Of a stretch of DNA of 64,000 nt, positions 46,551 to 56,679 are shown piece after piece; within the stretch, counting starts at the first letter, position 1, and each line of letters opens with the position of its first letter. The position numbers and the translations under genes were made by a program. Under the pieces are notes generated by a model, which was not told where the DNA came from, did not search any database, and was given only the letters and a program-made list of their open reading frames with translations. Source of the stretch: Marsupella aquatica (Eukaryota; Marchantiophyta). The stretch covers positions 17,484,001 through 17,548,000 of the forward strand of contig OZ316898.1 of NCBI GenBank assembly GCA_973895155.1, in the 5' to 3' direction.

Positions 46551-47572
46551 ATTTGTTTATTTGCAGACTTTGCCATGGTTGCTAGTGGAAAGAGTGGATC
46601 TGCTGAGGCAGAAAGTCTCATGACAAGCCTCACCAATGCAATTTGGACGAGCGAAGACATTTGTGAAGAGGTCAAGTGTATCAAGAAGTCATGGTACTTC
46701 CGTGACGCCAGATTACAGTCCACGGGTTTTGAAGATTGTGCTACCCCAATCCTTTGGGTCCAGTTGCAAAAATCGGCGAAGGTTAATGTTTCGTATGGCC
46801 CTATCATTGTTGTTGCCGTCATCGAGTTCATGGTTGGCCACGGGGAGGGAAAAGTGTTGACAGAGGGCCTTAGTTTCTTGACAATGTGTGGGCGCAAGGG
46901 TTTCACATCTCTCATTGTTACTCTCGATAACTTTGATGAGAAATCGATGGACAGTTATCCAGAAGATCCCCTTGTTGCGGAAGTTCGGGCAGCAAGAGAG
47001 ATGAATGTTATGGGTTCGGCTTGGATCGGCCAGTATGTGCAAGATTGTGATGCCATCATGCTTCCAAGGGTGAACGCAGAGTACAAGAGACTTGTGGGTG
47101 AAGAGTTCAAACCTGTCCGCAAAATTGTTTTCAAGAAACCAGGTTCAAGTGGCAGCGGTGGTTCTAATGCCAATAAAATGTCGGGGCGAAAAGAACCATT
47201 GCAATCCTCTACACATATTGACGTGGACGAATCTACAACTTCTGGTCTGGTTTCGGGAAGTGGAAGAGGGAAAGGGAGAGGTAGCGGCAGGGGAGATGCC
47301 GCGGGAACCTCTGACGGTGGGAAGAAGAGCCAGGAAATTGGCGGTAGTGGGAGAGGCCGAGGCAACCATCACGGACCATCCGTTAAACCAAGCGAAAGTA
47401 AAGGATCCGAGGGATCCGGGCCATCTGGTTCTGGACTTAGCACAAAGAGGAAGAGGACTGGTTGGATAGAGAAGGTGGCTGCAGAAGTAGATAGAGCTCC
47501 GTCAATTCCATCAGTTCCAGTCACGGTTCCTGTGGCGCCATTGGTAAGTACTACGTCATTGTACTGTTTAAC

Positions 47573-47680
47573 AAATACGAAATCCGATAAAAATCTCGCT
47601 GTTTATTTCCTGAATTGCGGATTGTGGAGTTATGTTGAACAAATGCGAACTCCGATAAAAATCTCGCAGTTTCTTTCCTT
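47573..47680 (+). promoter_or_regulatory. Two dyad sites in intron 1 of copy 2 methyltransferase gene
   Basis: Both have core CGATAAAAATCTCG (47585-47598 and 47653-47666), with left arms AAATACG and AAATGCG and right arms TATTTCC and TCTTTCC at 5 bp. Confidence 0.75.
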
Positions 47681-48795
47681 AATTGAATTTGCAATGCTTT
47701 TGTAGGCTGATCAGGAGGAGGAGACGGCTCTTTCGATGTATGAGACGGATGCGATCAAGGTAGAGCTCAATCTTCTGATGCAACGAAGGGTGCAAAGGAC
47801 AACTGTGCTTCTGCATGTCGATAATCTCATATTTGATGAGGAGGGGGATTTGTCAACTTTGATTAGACCAGTGGATAGATTGCATGTGGAAAATATCAAG
47901 ATACTCCTCATGAAAAACCCCACCAACTTCAGTGCCCCGTTCGTGCTGTGTGTGGATCCGAAGGATTGTCCCACAACTGCAGATTGGGACATCCTGAAGT
48001 CAAGGGTATGGAAGTATAGAATTATTGGAGGGAATCATGATGCTCGGGCAAAGTCCAAGTTGTTTAAAATGTACGGGAAGCAAATATATGGTGAGCTGGA
48101 AGCTTGGGTTTACGCTGGGCTTACGAGATCCGAGGTCCAAAAGTTAGGCTTCCAGCATAACTATGACCAGGAGTATCGGAAGAACATGACTAAAATTGAC
48201 CAAGTTCGCGCTTGTCACAATATTTTCCTTGAAATGGGTGTGGGCTCGACTAAAGATGTCCGCGAAGCATGTTGTCAAGAATGCATGATGGAGTACACGC
48301 CAAGAGTTCGTGACTCCATGGCCAAACATGATCCGGCTTTCCAAATTGCTTTCCGAACAGGTGAAATTTGGGATCTTCAGGAGCAGATTTTCCAGATGTG
48401 GGAGAAAGATATTGTCTTAGGACAACCCAAAAAAATTGTGGCAACGACGAATGCAAAGGGAAAGGTAAAACCTTTGACGGTAAGGGAGATTAAAATGAAT
48501 AAACTTGCTGGTGACCTCAACTTAAATTCATTTCGAGGTCTCCAAGGACTGTCAAATAAGGAGCATGTGAAGCGTCTCTTGAATAGGGTTATCGGGAAGG
48601 TGATCACTTTGGATCAAATGCACAAGGAAGGTGAGAAGTTGAAAAAACTTGCCAAGGTGAAGAAACTATTTTTGCAGATATCTGGTCAGCCAGATTGGGC
48701 AACATGCAGAGAAATGTTTCCCAACGAAACAAATGTCTCGGTCCTTGGCATATGGGCGGAGAAATTGAGTGACGCGGTAAGCATTCCTCTCACAG

Positions 48796-49062
48796 CATGC
48801 TCTATTGCGGGATTTTTATCGGCTTTAGCATTCCTTTTGTTGGTTTCTAAGCGATTGCATCTATCAGCTAGCGTGCTCCATCGCAAGATTTTTATCGGCT
48901 TTAGCATTCCTTTGTTGGTTTCGAAGCGATTGCATCTATTAGCTAGCGTGCTCCATTGCGAGATTTTTATCGGCTTTAGCATTCCTTTGTTGGTTTCTAA
49001 GCGATTCCATCTATCGGCTAGCGTGCTCCATCGCGAGATTTTTATCGGCTTTAGCATTCATC
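48796..49062 (-). repeat. Four tandem dyad-site units, about 75-bp period, intron 2 of copy 2 methyltransferase gene
   Basis: Cores at 48808, 48884, 48959 and 49034 read CGAGATTTTTATCG or a close variant. This is the reverse complement of the intron 1 core CGATAAAAATCTCG. Each is followed by GCTTTAGCATTCC and a shared GCGATTGCATCTAT-type spacer. This is an amplified site array inside an intron. Confidence 0.85.
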
Positions 49063-50247
49063 TCACTCTATTCTAACTGTAGATGTGTCTGACATTTTTA
49101 CAACTGAAGATTAATTCAAAAAGGAAAAGCAAAGTGGTTCCGGCTGTCACTTATAATTCTGCAGGGAGGTTATTGTTCCCTCAGCTGAAATCCCTTATGT
49201 GTTTAAGAATTTTGTGCTTGCTGCAATCGATAAGTACAATCGGCTGAGGTCCTTAGACGAGGGCACAGCAGAAGCGTTTGAACAAACATGGAAAAATGCA
49301 GACGGGGATTCTTTTCCCTACTATCTCCATGTTGGTGATGTTCAAAGTTTGGATTCTTTTGTTCAGCCAAGGGCTTACACCCTTGCGGTTGTAGATATTC
49401 CGTATGGTTTTAATGCTCCTGGTTTGGAGTTTGATGAAGTGGCCTTCACAGAAAAGGACATTTTAGACATGTTGACAAGTTTCTCAAAGATGACGACCGC
49501 TAAGTAGTGGAGGTTTGTTGTGATCCATTCACTACAACAAACGCATATGGTGATGTCTGCACTGGAGAGTGTATGCAACTGTGGGGTCGAGGCTGGAATC
49601 TGGGAGAAGACTAACATTCATGAGCGTTCCGCTGGAGCTCGATTGGCGTGGGGTTTTGAGAACTGGTCGATAGGTTTCTATAGCGAGGAAGGCATTCGGA
49701 ACATGGACATGTACAATTTCCAACCGAATGAGTCTCGCGTCAATATCATCAAGGTTCCATGTGTAACCAAGAAGTCCGTTGATCCGTTGGGATTTGTTGT
49801 GAACCCATATCATAAGCCTGTTGGTTTGGGGGCTTGGTTTGTTTCCCATTTCTCTGAGAAAGAGGATTGGGTTATTGATCTTTGTTGTGGAACCGGATTG
49901 ACATTAGCTGCTACGCTCCTCAATTCTCGCCAGGGTTGTGCTGTTGATAAGAGTTCTGCGCAGATTGATTTTATGAAATCCCGGATCATGATTCTGGAGT
50001 CAAACTGGAATTTATATGAAGAATCCCAGATTGAAGGGCACGGTGTTGAAGGTCATGAGATTCAACCACCAATTGCAGGCCAATTGGGTGTTCTCGGGAC
50101 ATCGACTTACGTAGTTGAGGTCGTGAAGGAGACCGAAGAGGAACAAGAAGAAACTGAGGAAGAGCCTCCCAGAACACCAAATGAGGATGATCTCAACAAC
50201 ATGTTATTAGATTAGTTGCGTGTGCTCGTTAGGATAATGTCAATCAC

Positions 50248-50412
50248 CAATGGAGTTGTCGATAAATTTATCGGATTCTGTATTCCATGAGGAAGAACCT
50301 TTGTCATATTTATTAATGCGATAAATTTATTGGACTTTGCATATATCGGAGTGTCGCGATGTTCTAGCTGGGGGAATGGAGTTGTCGATAATCTTATCGG
50401 ACTTAGCATTGT
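50248..50412. promoter_or_regulatory. Three dyad sites between the convergent genes of copy 2
   Basis: Cores CGATAAATTTATCG (50260), CGATAAATTTATTG (50319) and CGATAATCTTATCG (50386). The first and third have arms on both sides (CCAATGGA/TGTATTCC and GGAATGGA/AGCATTG) at 5 bp. Copy 1 has lost this whole gap. Confidence 0.8.
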
Positions 50413-52197
50413 ATGCTCTAACTGGTTTGTCATTGCAATTATTTCCAAAAAAAAGATATCATTATAGCTGCGGAGTACATAGTCCCAGAACGATAACCAC
50501 TATACATATTCATGGGAACGATAACCATTACAACTTAAACCTGCAACTAGCTTCGACTATCAACGACTACAGTCCCCATTGCATTTTGAATGATTCGTCT
50601 TGTTTGTATAGGGAGAGTACTATTTGCCAATAACGCAAAGTTATACGCATAAACGGCAGTTTTTGCTAGGGATAATTCATCCTCCAGTACTTTGCTAGAC
50701 GAAGCCTCTTTCTCCGGATAATATCTACCTTCAATTGCAGACTCTTCCTCCGAATCCATTGCATACCAAGTGATTTTAATCCGCTCCGGGATGTCGTTAA
50801 TTCTTGTGAGAATCTCAGTCACTTTTGCCATCCAGAATGGTCTTCCCTTGGGATCCTGATGGGCTGCTACACATATCATTGCAAATTTAGTATTCACCTC
50901 TAGATCCTTGAAGTCTCCAATTTCCATGACTTTTCTTCGACTTCCGGAATACATGACTATCCTCACACCCGCTACTTTATCAACCAAGCTAGGTTCCATT
51001 GTTGCTTCCGTAGGATTACTCGGAAGTTCTCTCTGTACGTTTACCTTGGGCCAACTCCAATCAAAACTCCATTGTGCAGGTTTCAGGTGGTGCTGAATCA
51101 CTTCTTTTTGTTTGTCAAAAAGACGACCCCACCATAGACGATCTTCGTCGTCAAAGTAATTGAATCCATCTTCAATTGCTCTTCGATATTTTGGAAGAGT
51201 TGACAAATAACTTTGAGCCGCCCGCTCATCTTGTTCCTCGGCATCATTCTCTTGCTCTTCATTGTCTCCTGTCGCTCTCGTGGCCGACTTCAATGCCAAT
51301 TGTGGTGCGACCCACATTTGTGGAATGTACCGAACAAAATCCACCATCTCCCCCCAATCGGTTGTCGTTGAAAGATGTTTGGCATGGAATACGGACCGAG
51401 CACTTCCATCTTCGAGTACTCTAGTAATCCAAAATTGTTTTTGAGCACTTATGCCGTGGAGAGTATGTAGAACCTGACCATCCATATCCTTGTCATTTGC
51501 TTGATCCTTGTCTGACACAAATTTCTTGAAATTGGCAACCTCGTCGACAAAAAATATCTTTGCCGTAGGATTGTAGGATTCCTCTATGATTGCTGAAAGA
51601 GTGTCCAACCGGAAAGCTTTCCGCTTGTTCAATTTTGAAGAAAACTTGCTAAACATTTGATCAATTTGATCATGGGTGTGCCCCACCAATAGGAAACCAA
51701 CCTTTATTTTCCGGAAAACACCTATCTCCACCAACATATTCAAATATGCCATAAGATATTTATTCTTGTTTTCCCGAGCTGTGTTATCAAGCTGGAGGTA
51801 AAGCACTGGAGGGAGCAGACCTTCCCAGGTATTCAGAATATGCTGGATAACGTGGATGGTCAGGTTGCTATCATTGTGAATATTTGGATAGTTCAAAAAA
51901 ACATTTGAACTTAATTGTTTGTTGAAGATCAAACAACCCACTACGTGTACGGGGATGAAATACTTTTCATCCATATTGTTTGGACACCGAATGAAATGAG
52001 GTAACTCTGTCTTCTTTTGATCCATTCCATCAATACAGATGCCCAAATATTTCTCCGGACTCTTGTAACATTTGCTCCGGTGCTTTGCTAACTTCTCCCT
52101 CTCGACTGCTTGTGCCTTCCGATGCTCGTTTAGCAATGTTGAGAATTTTCCTACAATAATAAAAATGTTTAGGACAAAACATGATAACCGCAATGTT

Positions 52198-52440
52198 GAA
52201 CCCTGACAGCGATAAATTTATCGGGTTCAGTATTCAAACACGAGACCATAATGATAAACCCTGACAACGATAAATTTATCGGGTTCAGTATTCAAACACA
52301 AGACCATAATGAAAAACTGTGACAGCGATAAATTTATCAGGTTCAGTATTCAAACTGTTCAAACGATATATTCACTCACATGGCCAAAGAAGAAGCACAT
52401 GAATACTCAACCCGATAAAATTATCGGGAGTAACACACAG
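52198..52440 (+). promoter_or_regulatory. Four dyad sites in transposase intron, copy 2
   Basis: Cores at 52210 and 52268 (perfect CGATAAATTTATCG), 52326 (one mismatch) and 52413 (CGATAAAATTATCG). The first three are units of a 58-bp tandem repeat with GGTTCAGTATTCAAAC following each core. Confidence 0.85.
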
Positions 52441-53651
52441 GTTTAGAAACTTACTCTTTTCTGCTTTGAGTGTTGCCTTGTCACGGAGTGCTTTGAATTC
52501 AGTACACGGGGCGCAGGTGGAGAAACGACTCCTTTTGGGGATGCGCACGCGAGGAAACTCCTTGTTCCAAATGCGAACAAACCACCAATATGTCATGCCT
52601 TGTTCTTGGCGCATTAGAGTTTCGGACTGGAAGGCATCAAAAACTTCTGTTTTTGTCCAATTGTCAGGTAAATGAAAGATATCCTTGTTGGGGAGACTCT
52701 CGACATTTGTGGAAAAAAAATCATTGGACGAGACGAAGATGTGCGGGTGATTTTTCTCGACAAACGTACTGTACCGATCTGTATCCGAGAAAACATGTTT
52801 TGCGAGATTTTTTGGAGACGATTATTTCCTAGTGAAAATAATTTCTTAAAACCACTCCGACAAAAGGATCTACCGCTAACTGAGTAACCACTTGCACCAG
52901 CATGCCCACCCTTCACACATCCTCTTAGAAGGACGTTCTTCTCTGGGTAGGATAGCCCATAGTAATAAGTGCGTTGTTTCGTCACGGCTAGCAGACCCAA
53001 ATTCCTCAGACAGTAATTATCACAACACGAATACTTATGAATTTCTCTCATTTTGTTTCTATTCAATTCGTCATTTATCACATTGTCTTTCCTAGTAATT
53101 CGGTCCCTATCTTTTTTACTAGGCTCATTTGACTTCTCTACAGCCTGAAATCCGTTCATAACTTTGGCATTTTTGGGTCCTTCAGGTGCCTCGCGAATAG
53201 ATGCATCACTCTCTGCTGAGCTACTATCCTCTATAGATCTCCTTGACGCATTTAGAGGGGCACTGAATAGACGACTATAACTATTCTCTTCGACAGCTCC
53301 TTCTAAACATTCAGACACAACTTGTGCTATTATATCGGATTCTCTATCTCCTTCCTCATTTTCGTCCTCCGATGCACTCGACTCATCTGAAAACACAATT
53401 GGACTCCGTGGCTCTCTATACATAACCCGAACGCCACTAAGACCTCTCCTCAATACTTGGAGCCTGGAACCAATGACAGTCCGCCCTTGAGAACTTGGAG
53501 ATTTTGGATTTGCATGTGCAGTCCCAACGACTCCGCGAGCTGCTGGAAAATGGAGCACTTGTTCACCACGATTCCCATGGACCATTCGAGAAAGGGCCGA
53601 GTCTGGACTTCGCAGTCCGATTCCCTCGCTTGCTCGCACATCCAATCCAGG

Positions 53652-53783
53652 CAATGCAAAGACCGATCGCCGTATCGGTCTTTGTATTTCTGTGTCCCGA
53701 TCCTCACCCGGAGACTGAAAGATCCATCGTTGAATGTGGCGACTTGAATGCCGACTGTGATACGCGTATCGGTCGCCGGATAC
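53652..53783 (-). promoter_or_regulatory. Two dyad sites in copy 2 transposase coding sequence, old core type
   Basis: Cores CGATCGCCGTATCG (53664-53677, arms CAATGCA and TGTATTT) and TGATACGCGTATCG (53758-53771, left arm GAATGCC). These keep the copy 1 type of core, unlike nearly all non-coding sites of copy 2. Confidence 0.75.
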
Positions 53784-54228
53784 CCTCTCCATAACCCGGG
53801 ATGGATGGCCTAAAGCGACGTCTCGGACCTAAACCTAGGATTGAAAGTTTCTCATTTCTTGGCGATGGAACGCTCAAGAGACGACACTTCTCAGGTTTAC
53901 TAGGCGACACATAGTAAGCACTGGGCTCAGGATCAGAACTTGCATCAGAATCTGAGTCAGAGATTTTGGGCACTATTTGCTGTGAGAGAGGTAGAGCTTT
54001 AAGTATGCGACTTGGCAAACAGCGAGCGACAAGATTAGGAGAGGATTCAACTGAACTGGAAGGTGAATCTGTGTCTGATTGAGACATGGCTATCCGAGAC
54101 ACTATGGGGCTTTGCATTCCTCCCGCAATCAGGGAAAATGAAAGGCTCAACGGACAGAATGTTGCTCCAAGAACACAACTCCCAAAACTCTACTCTCGAT
54201 AATGATGCCAAAAACTTATCGGCGGTGG

Positions 54229-54268
54229 CCCTTTTATAGTGTCTGTTGAGGGGTTGGCCCACGTGTCC
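54229..54268 (-). promoter_or_regulatory. Promoter of copy 2 transposase gene
   Basis: Minus-strand CTATAAAAGG (about 54229-54240), about 145 bp before the ATG, with GGACACGTGG (a G-box-like CACGTG) about 20 bp further upstream. Confidence 0.55.
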
Positions 54269-54374
54269 ACTTTTGATTGGCTGTCACCCTAAACGACAAA
54301 ATAGCAAAAAAGGGTATATTTCTTGGATTTCCAATTTCATTCTCACACGTGCATCATGGCAAAATTATATAGTT

Positions 54375-54660
54375 TTGAAATTGAAGCGATAAATTTATCT
54401 GATGTTGGTATTGCAAAAGTGGTTCCTTCATATGGAAGTTGCAATTTGAAATTGAAGCGATAAATTTATCTGATGTTGGTATTGCAAAAGTGGTTCCTTC
54501 ATATGGAAGTTGCAATTTGAAATTGAAGCGATAAATTTATCTGATGTTGGTATTGCAAAAGTGGTTCCTTCATATGGAAGTTGCAATTTTGAAATTGAAG
54601 CGATAAATTTATCTGATGTTGGTATTGCAAAGAGTTTTCTTCATATGGATAGAAATTTTG
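54375..54660 (+). repeat. Four tandem dyad-site units, 71-bp period, upstream of copy 2 transposase
   Basis: Units with core CGATAAATTTATCT start at 54387, 54458, 54529 and 54601. Each is followed by GATGTTGGTATTGCAAAAG and a CATATGGAAG spacer. Nearly identical units imply recent amplification. Confidence 0.9.
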
Positions 54661-54715
54661 AAATTTAACCGATGAACTGAAGGATCTTAGTATTGTCAAC
54701 TAGTATTTTTGTCGC

Positions 54716-54972
54716 CCGTAGTTTTCGCGATAATTTTATCGGATTGCGCATTGCTGTTGAAAGAATGGCATGTTGACTATGGTCACTTGCGAAGGTAACT
54801 GGTCAATTGCGGAGGTAACTGCAAGGTAAGTTTGACGAACCGTGCAGTAATTCTTATCGACTGTGATGTAAAATATTTTTGGTAAATATCCAAAAACTGA
54901 TAAAACTGAGATTGGGTCGGAGCTTTCATGGCTCAAATCCGGAGTCCGATACAGTTATCGCACTTGGCTCGA
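54716..54972 (+). promoter_or_regulatory. Two subterminal dyad sites, transposase-side end of copy 2
   Basis: Cores CGATAATTTTATCG (54728-54741, arm CGCATTGC) and CGATACAGTTATCG (54947-54960), a hybrid of the two core types. A half-site CGATACGAATTAC follows at about 55146. Confidence 0.7.
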
Positions 54973-55252
54973 AACGTGGATATGGATTTATAGATGAGAC
55001 CTTTCATATATCTTCGGAGAGCGTGAATATGAGGTTGAGGAGAAAGATTTTTGGATCTAATTGTTCCTTGATAATATGAATGTTTGTTAGCATGAATTTC
55101 ATTGGTTTTGATCATTATTTAATTTGCTGTTTCAATCCGAACTCCGATACGAATTACATTATTTCCCCAAAAACGTGTTTTTGATGAAAAAAACTGCCGA
55201 TTTCGCAAGATTTGGCAGAAAATGAAAATACACTTCTCGTTTAGAGGAAATC

Positions 55253-55278
55253 GTTCTCGTTCGGTCCGAAATCGTGTT
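55253..55278 (-). repeat. Right terminal inverted repeat of copy 2
   Basis: Reverse complement begins AACACGATTTCGGACC. It is followed outside by TCTG, matching the base quartet left of the element. Confidence 0.92.
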
Positions 55279-55282
55279 TCTG

Positions 55283-56679
55283 GCTGTTGGTGTGGTCCAC
55301 GCGTCGAATCGTCATTTTTCTTGGACGTGATATGCTAGTCCTGCATGTCCTCCTGTGTCACTGTCCTGCATGTCCTCCTGTGTATTTCTTTACTGGACCT
55401 TTTTATCTTACCTCCGTTGGAATCGATACTGAGAAGGTTGCCACACATATATTGCAAGTTGTAATTACTGCTGACAAGTTACTCTTGTTCTTTGCCCTTC
55501 TTATGTTACTGTCCCTCAGACATTCGAACTTATCTTCTTCTTACTTCAATGATCCTGCTGGGAACATCTGACCGGTTCTTGGAGAATATATCTTACATTT
55601 ACTGAATTTGATTTGGAGTCCTGGTATTCCTGTCGTCATCTGGTTTCTTGTTTTGTACATCCGTTGATGCCTGTTTCATAACAGCAATTGGCCGTCGTAT
55701 TAGATCAATGGTAATCCTTGGTGTTTAGGTTAATTCATTTATAGTTCTTGGGATCCTTTGTTTGTTCTTTATTTTAATTAGTAACTCTTAGGCACTTTTT
55801 GTGTGTTTTTACCTCTTGACGCTAATTTATGGTTCGTCTTTGTTTTCTTCTTCCCTACACCGTAACACGAGGTTTGTTATGCAATTTGTACTAGATTGCT
55901 GACAATTCTTACCATGTTCTTTGTTAATAGCACTGCATTTGCTCAACCTTCACTGTCTATATTCCTGGTAATAGTACTGTATATCATTTATTTATTGCTT
56001 GCGCTTATTGAATAGAAACTTTGATGTGAATACTTTACACTTTGTATGTTGAACGGAGTACTTATCTTCCTTCTTGAAAGTGTCTTGGGGACTTTGGCTC
56101 GACAACAGCCTGCGTTACTTGCCACCTAGAAGTCCTACTGATATTTCTACGCGGGCTGTCCTCACTTTGCATTGGGCACGTGACGATTTTCCTATACTAC
56201 CTGATCTACTTCTGTCCACCTTCAACTCTCTCCTCTGCCATTGCCGTTCTCCTTCACACTCTTTCCTCTGCCATTGTCTTCCGCCTCCGTCACCGCCTCC
56301 GTCCCAGCGTTCAACACCAAATATTTTTGAGGGAAAAAATCCTAATTTAATTATTTTTCTCAACATCATTTTTTTAGCAAATAAAACTCTAAGGAAAGCT
56401 ACTAGATTTTCGTTTGGGGGATCCTTGAACACCTTTAGTTATAATGATCTATATGTGCTAAAGTTAAAAAACCTTTTTCATCCATGATACATTCTAAGTC
56501 TTAAGACATTAATTAATTATTGTTCTCACCTTCACAAGCTTTATACAAGAAACACTACAAGACAAGTTACTGTACTTCAGTTCAGGGTATCCTCACACAT
56601 ACCTTTAAGGCCTTTAGTGAGTATATATTTCCCCTTATCTTCTTCTACACATGTTTGTTTGATCTCTCCATGCATGAGA
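55283..56679. other. No gene seen
   Basis: Flank right of copy 2. A CCTGCATGTCCTCCTGTGT unit is repeated at about 55341 and 55367. The rest is T-rich, with no convincing exon or element boundary. Confidence 0.45.

Larger units (their letters stand above)
46575..50215 (+). pseudogene. ParB-like / beta-class DNA methyltransferase fusion, copy 2, premature stop
   Basis: Same architecture as the copy 1 gene, about 1,045 codons. Exon 1 46575-47543 holds the unknown N-domain and a Gly/Arg/Ser-rich linker. Exon 2 47706-48776 holds the ParB-like domain (RPVDRLHVENIK, YRIIGGNHDARA, FQHNYDQEYRKNM, residues about 375-500) and a basic helical linker. Exon 3, about 49109-50215, is the methyltransferase with DIPYGFNAPG (about 775) and DLCCGTGLTLAATLL (about 937). 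Motif IV precedes motif I, the beta-class order of adenine-N6 and cytosine-N4 enzymes. Breaks: a frame slip at about 49163 and an in-frame TAG at 49505-49507, where copy 1 has an ATG codon. Acidic tail ends LNNMLLD. Six dyad sites lie in its two introns. Confidence 0.85.
50547..54087 (-). pseudogene. Transposase-like protein (DUF7869-type), copy 2, frameshifted
   Basis: Minus strand, start MSQSDTDSPSSSVESSPN at 54087. The order matches copy 1: Ser-rich N-terminus, SCCDNYCLRNLG and YYGLSYPEKNVLLRGC with GRSFCRSGFKKLFSLG, then FVRIWNKEFPRVRIPKRSRF. An intron (donor about 52455, acceptor about 52153) follows, then LYLQLDNTARENKNK, GFLLVGHTHDQIDQMFSKF and a C-terminus ending VVVDSRS. This copy keeps the full C-terminal domain that copy 1 lost. 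Frame breaks lie at about 53722 and 52790. The conserved Asp/Asn/His-rich block suggests a metal-dependent nuclease fold; the catalytic residues are not proven. Confidence 0.8.
43339..55278. mobile_element. DNA transposon copy 2 (11,940 bp), TIR + 4-bp TSD, transposase + ParB-methyltransferase + cargo
   Basis: The terminal inverted repeats are 43339-43364 and 55253-55278, 24 of 26 matching, starting AACACGATTTCGGACC. The target duplication TCTG lies at 43335-43338 and 55279-55282. From left: promoter and dyad-site cluster, F-box-like cargo gene (+), ParB-methyltransferase gene (+), a 331-bp gap with three dyad sites, transposase-like gene (-), then a tandem dyad array. About 30 dyad sites occur in all, mostly with core CGATAAATTTATCG. 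The element is inverted relative to copy 1 and shares termini, gene order and site architecture with it. Confidence 0.92.

Noticed and set aside
54375-54660. Regularly spaced palindromic repeats resembling a CRISPR array
   Set aside because: The spacers are nearly identical from unit to unit, the units lie in a plant transposon, and no cas genes are present. It is a tandem repeat.
56074-56487. Open frame of 137 codons on plus
   Set aside because: Low-complexity Pro/Ser/Leu composition, no start context, no homologue recognised in the window.
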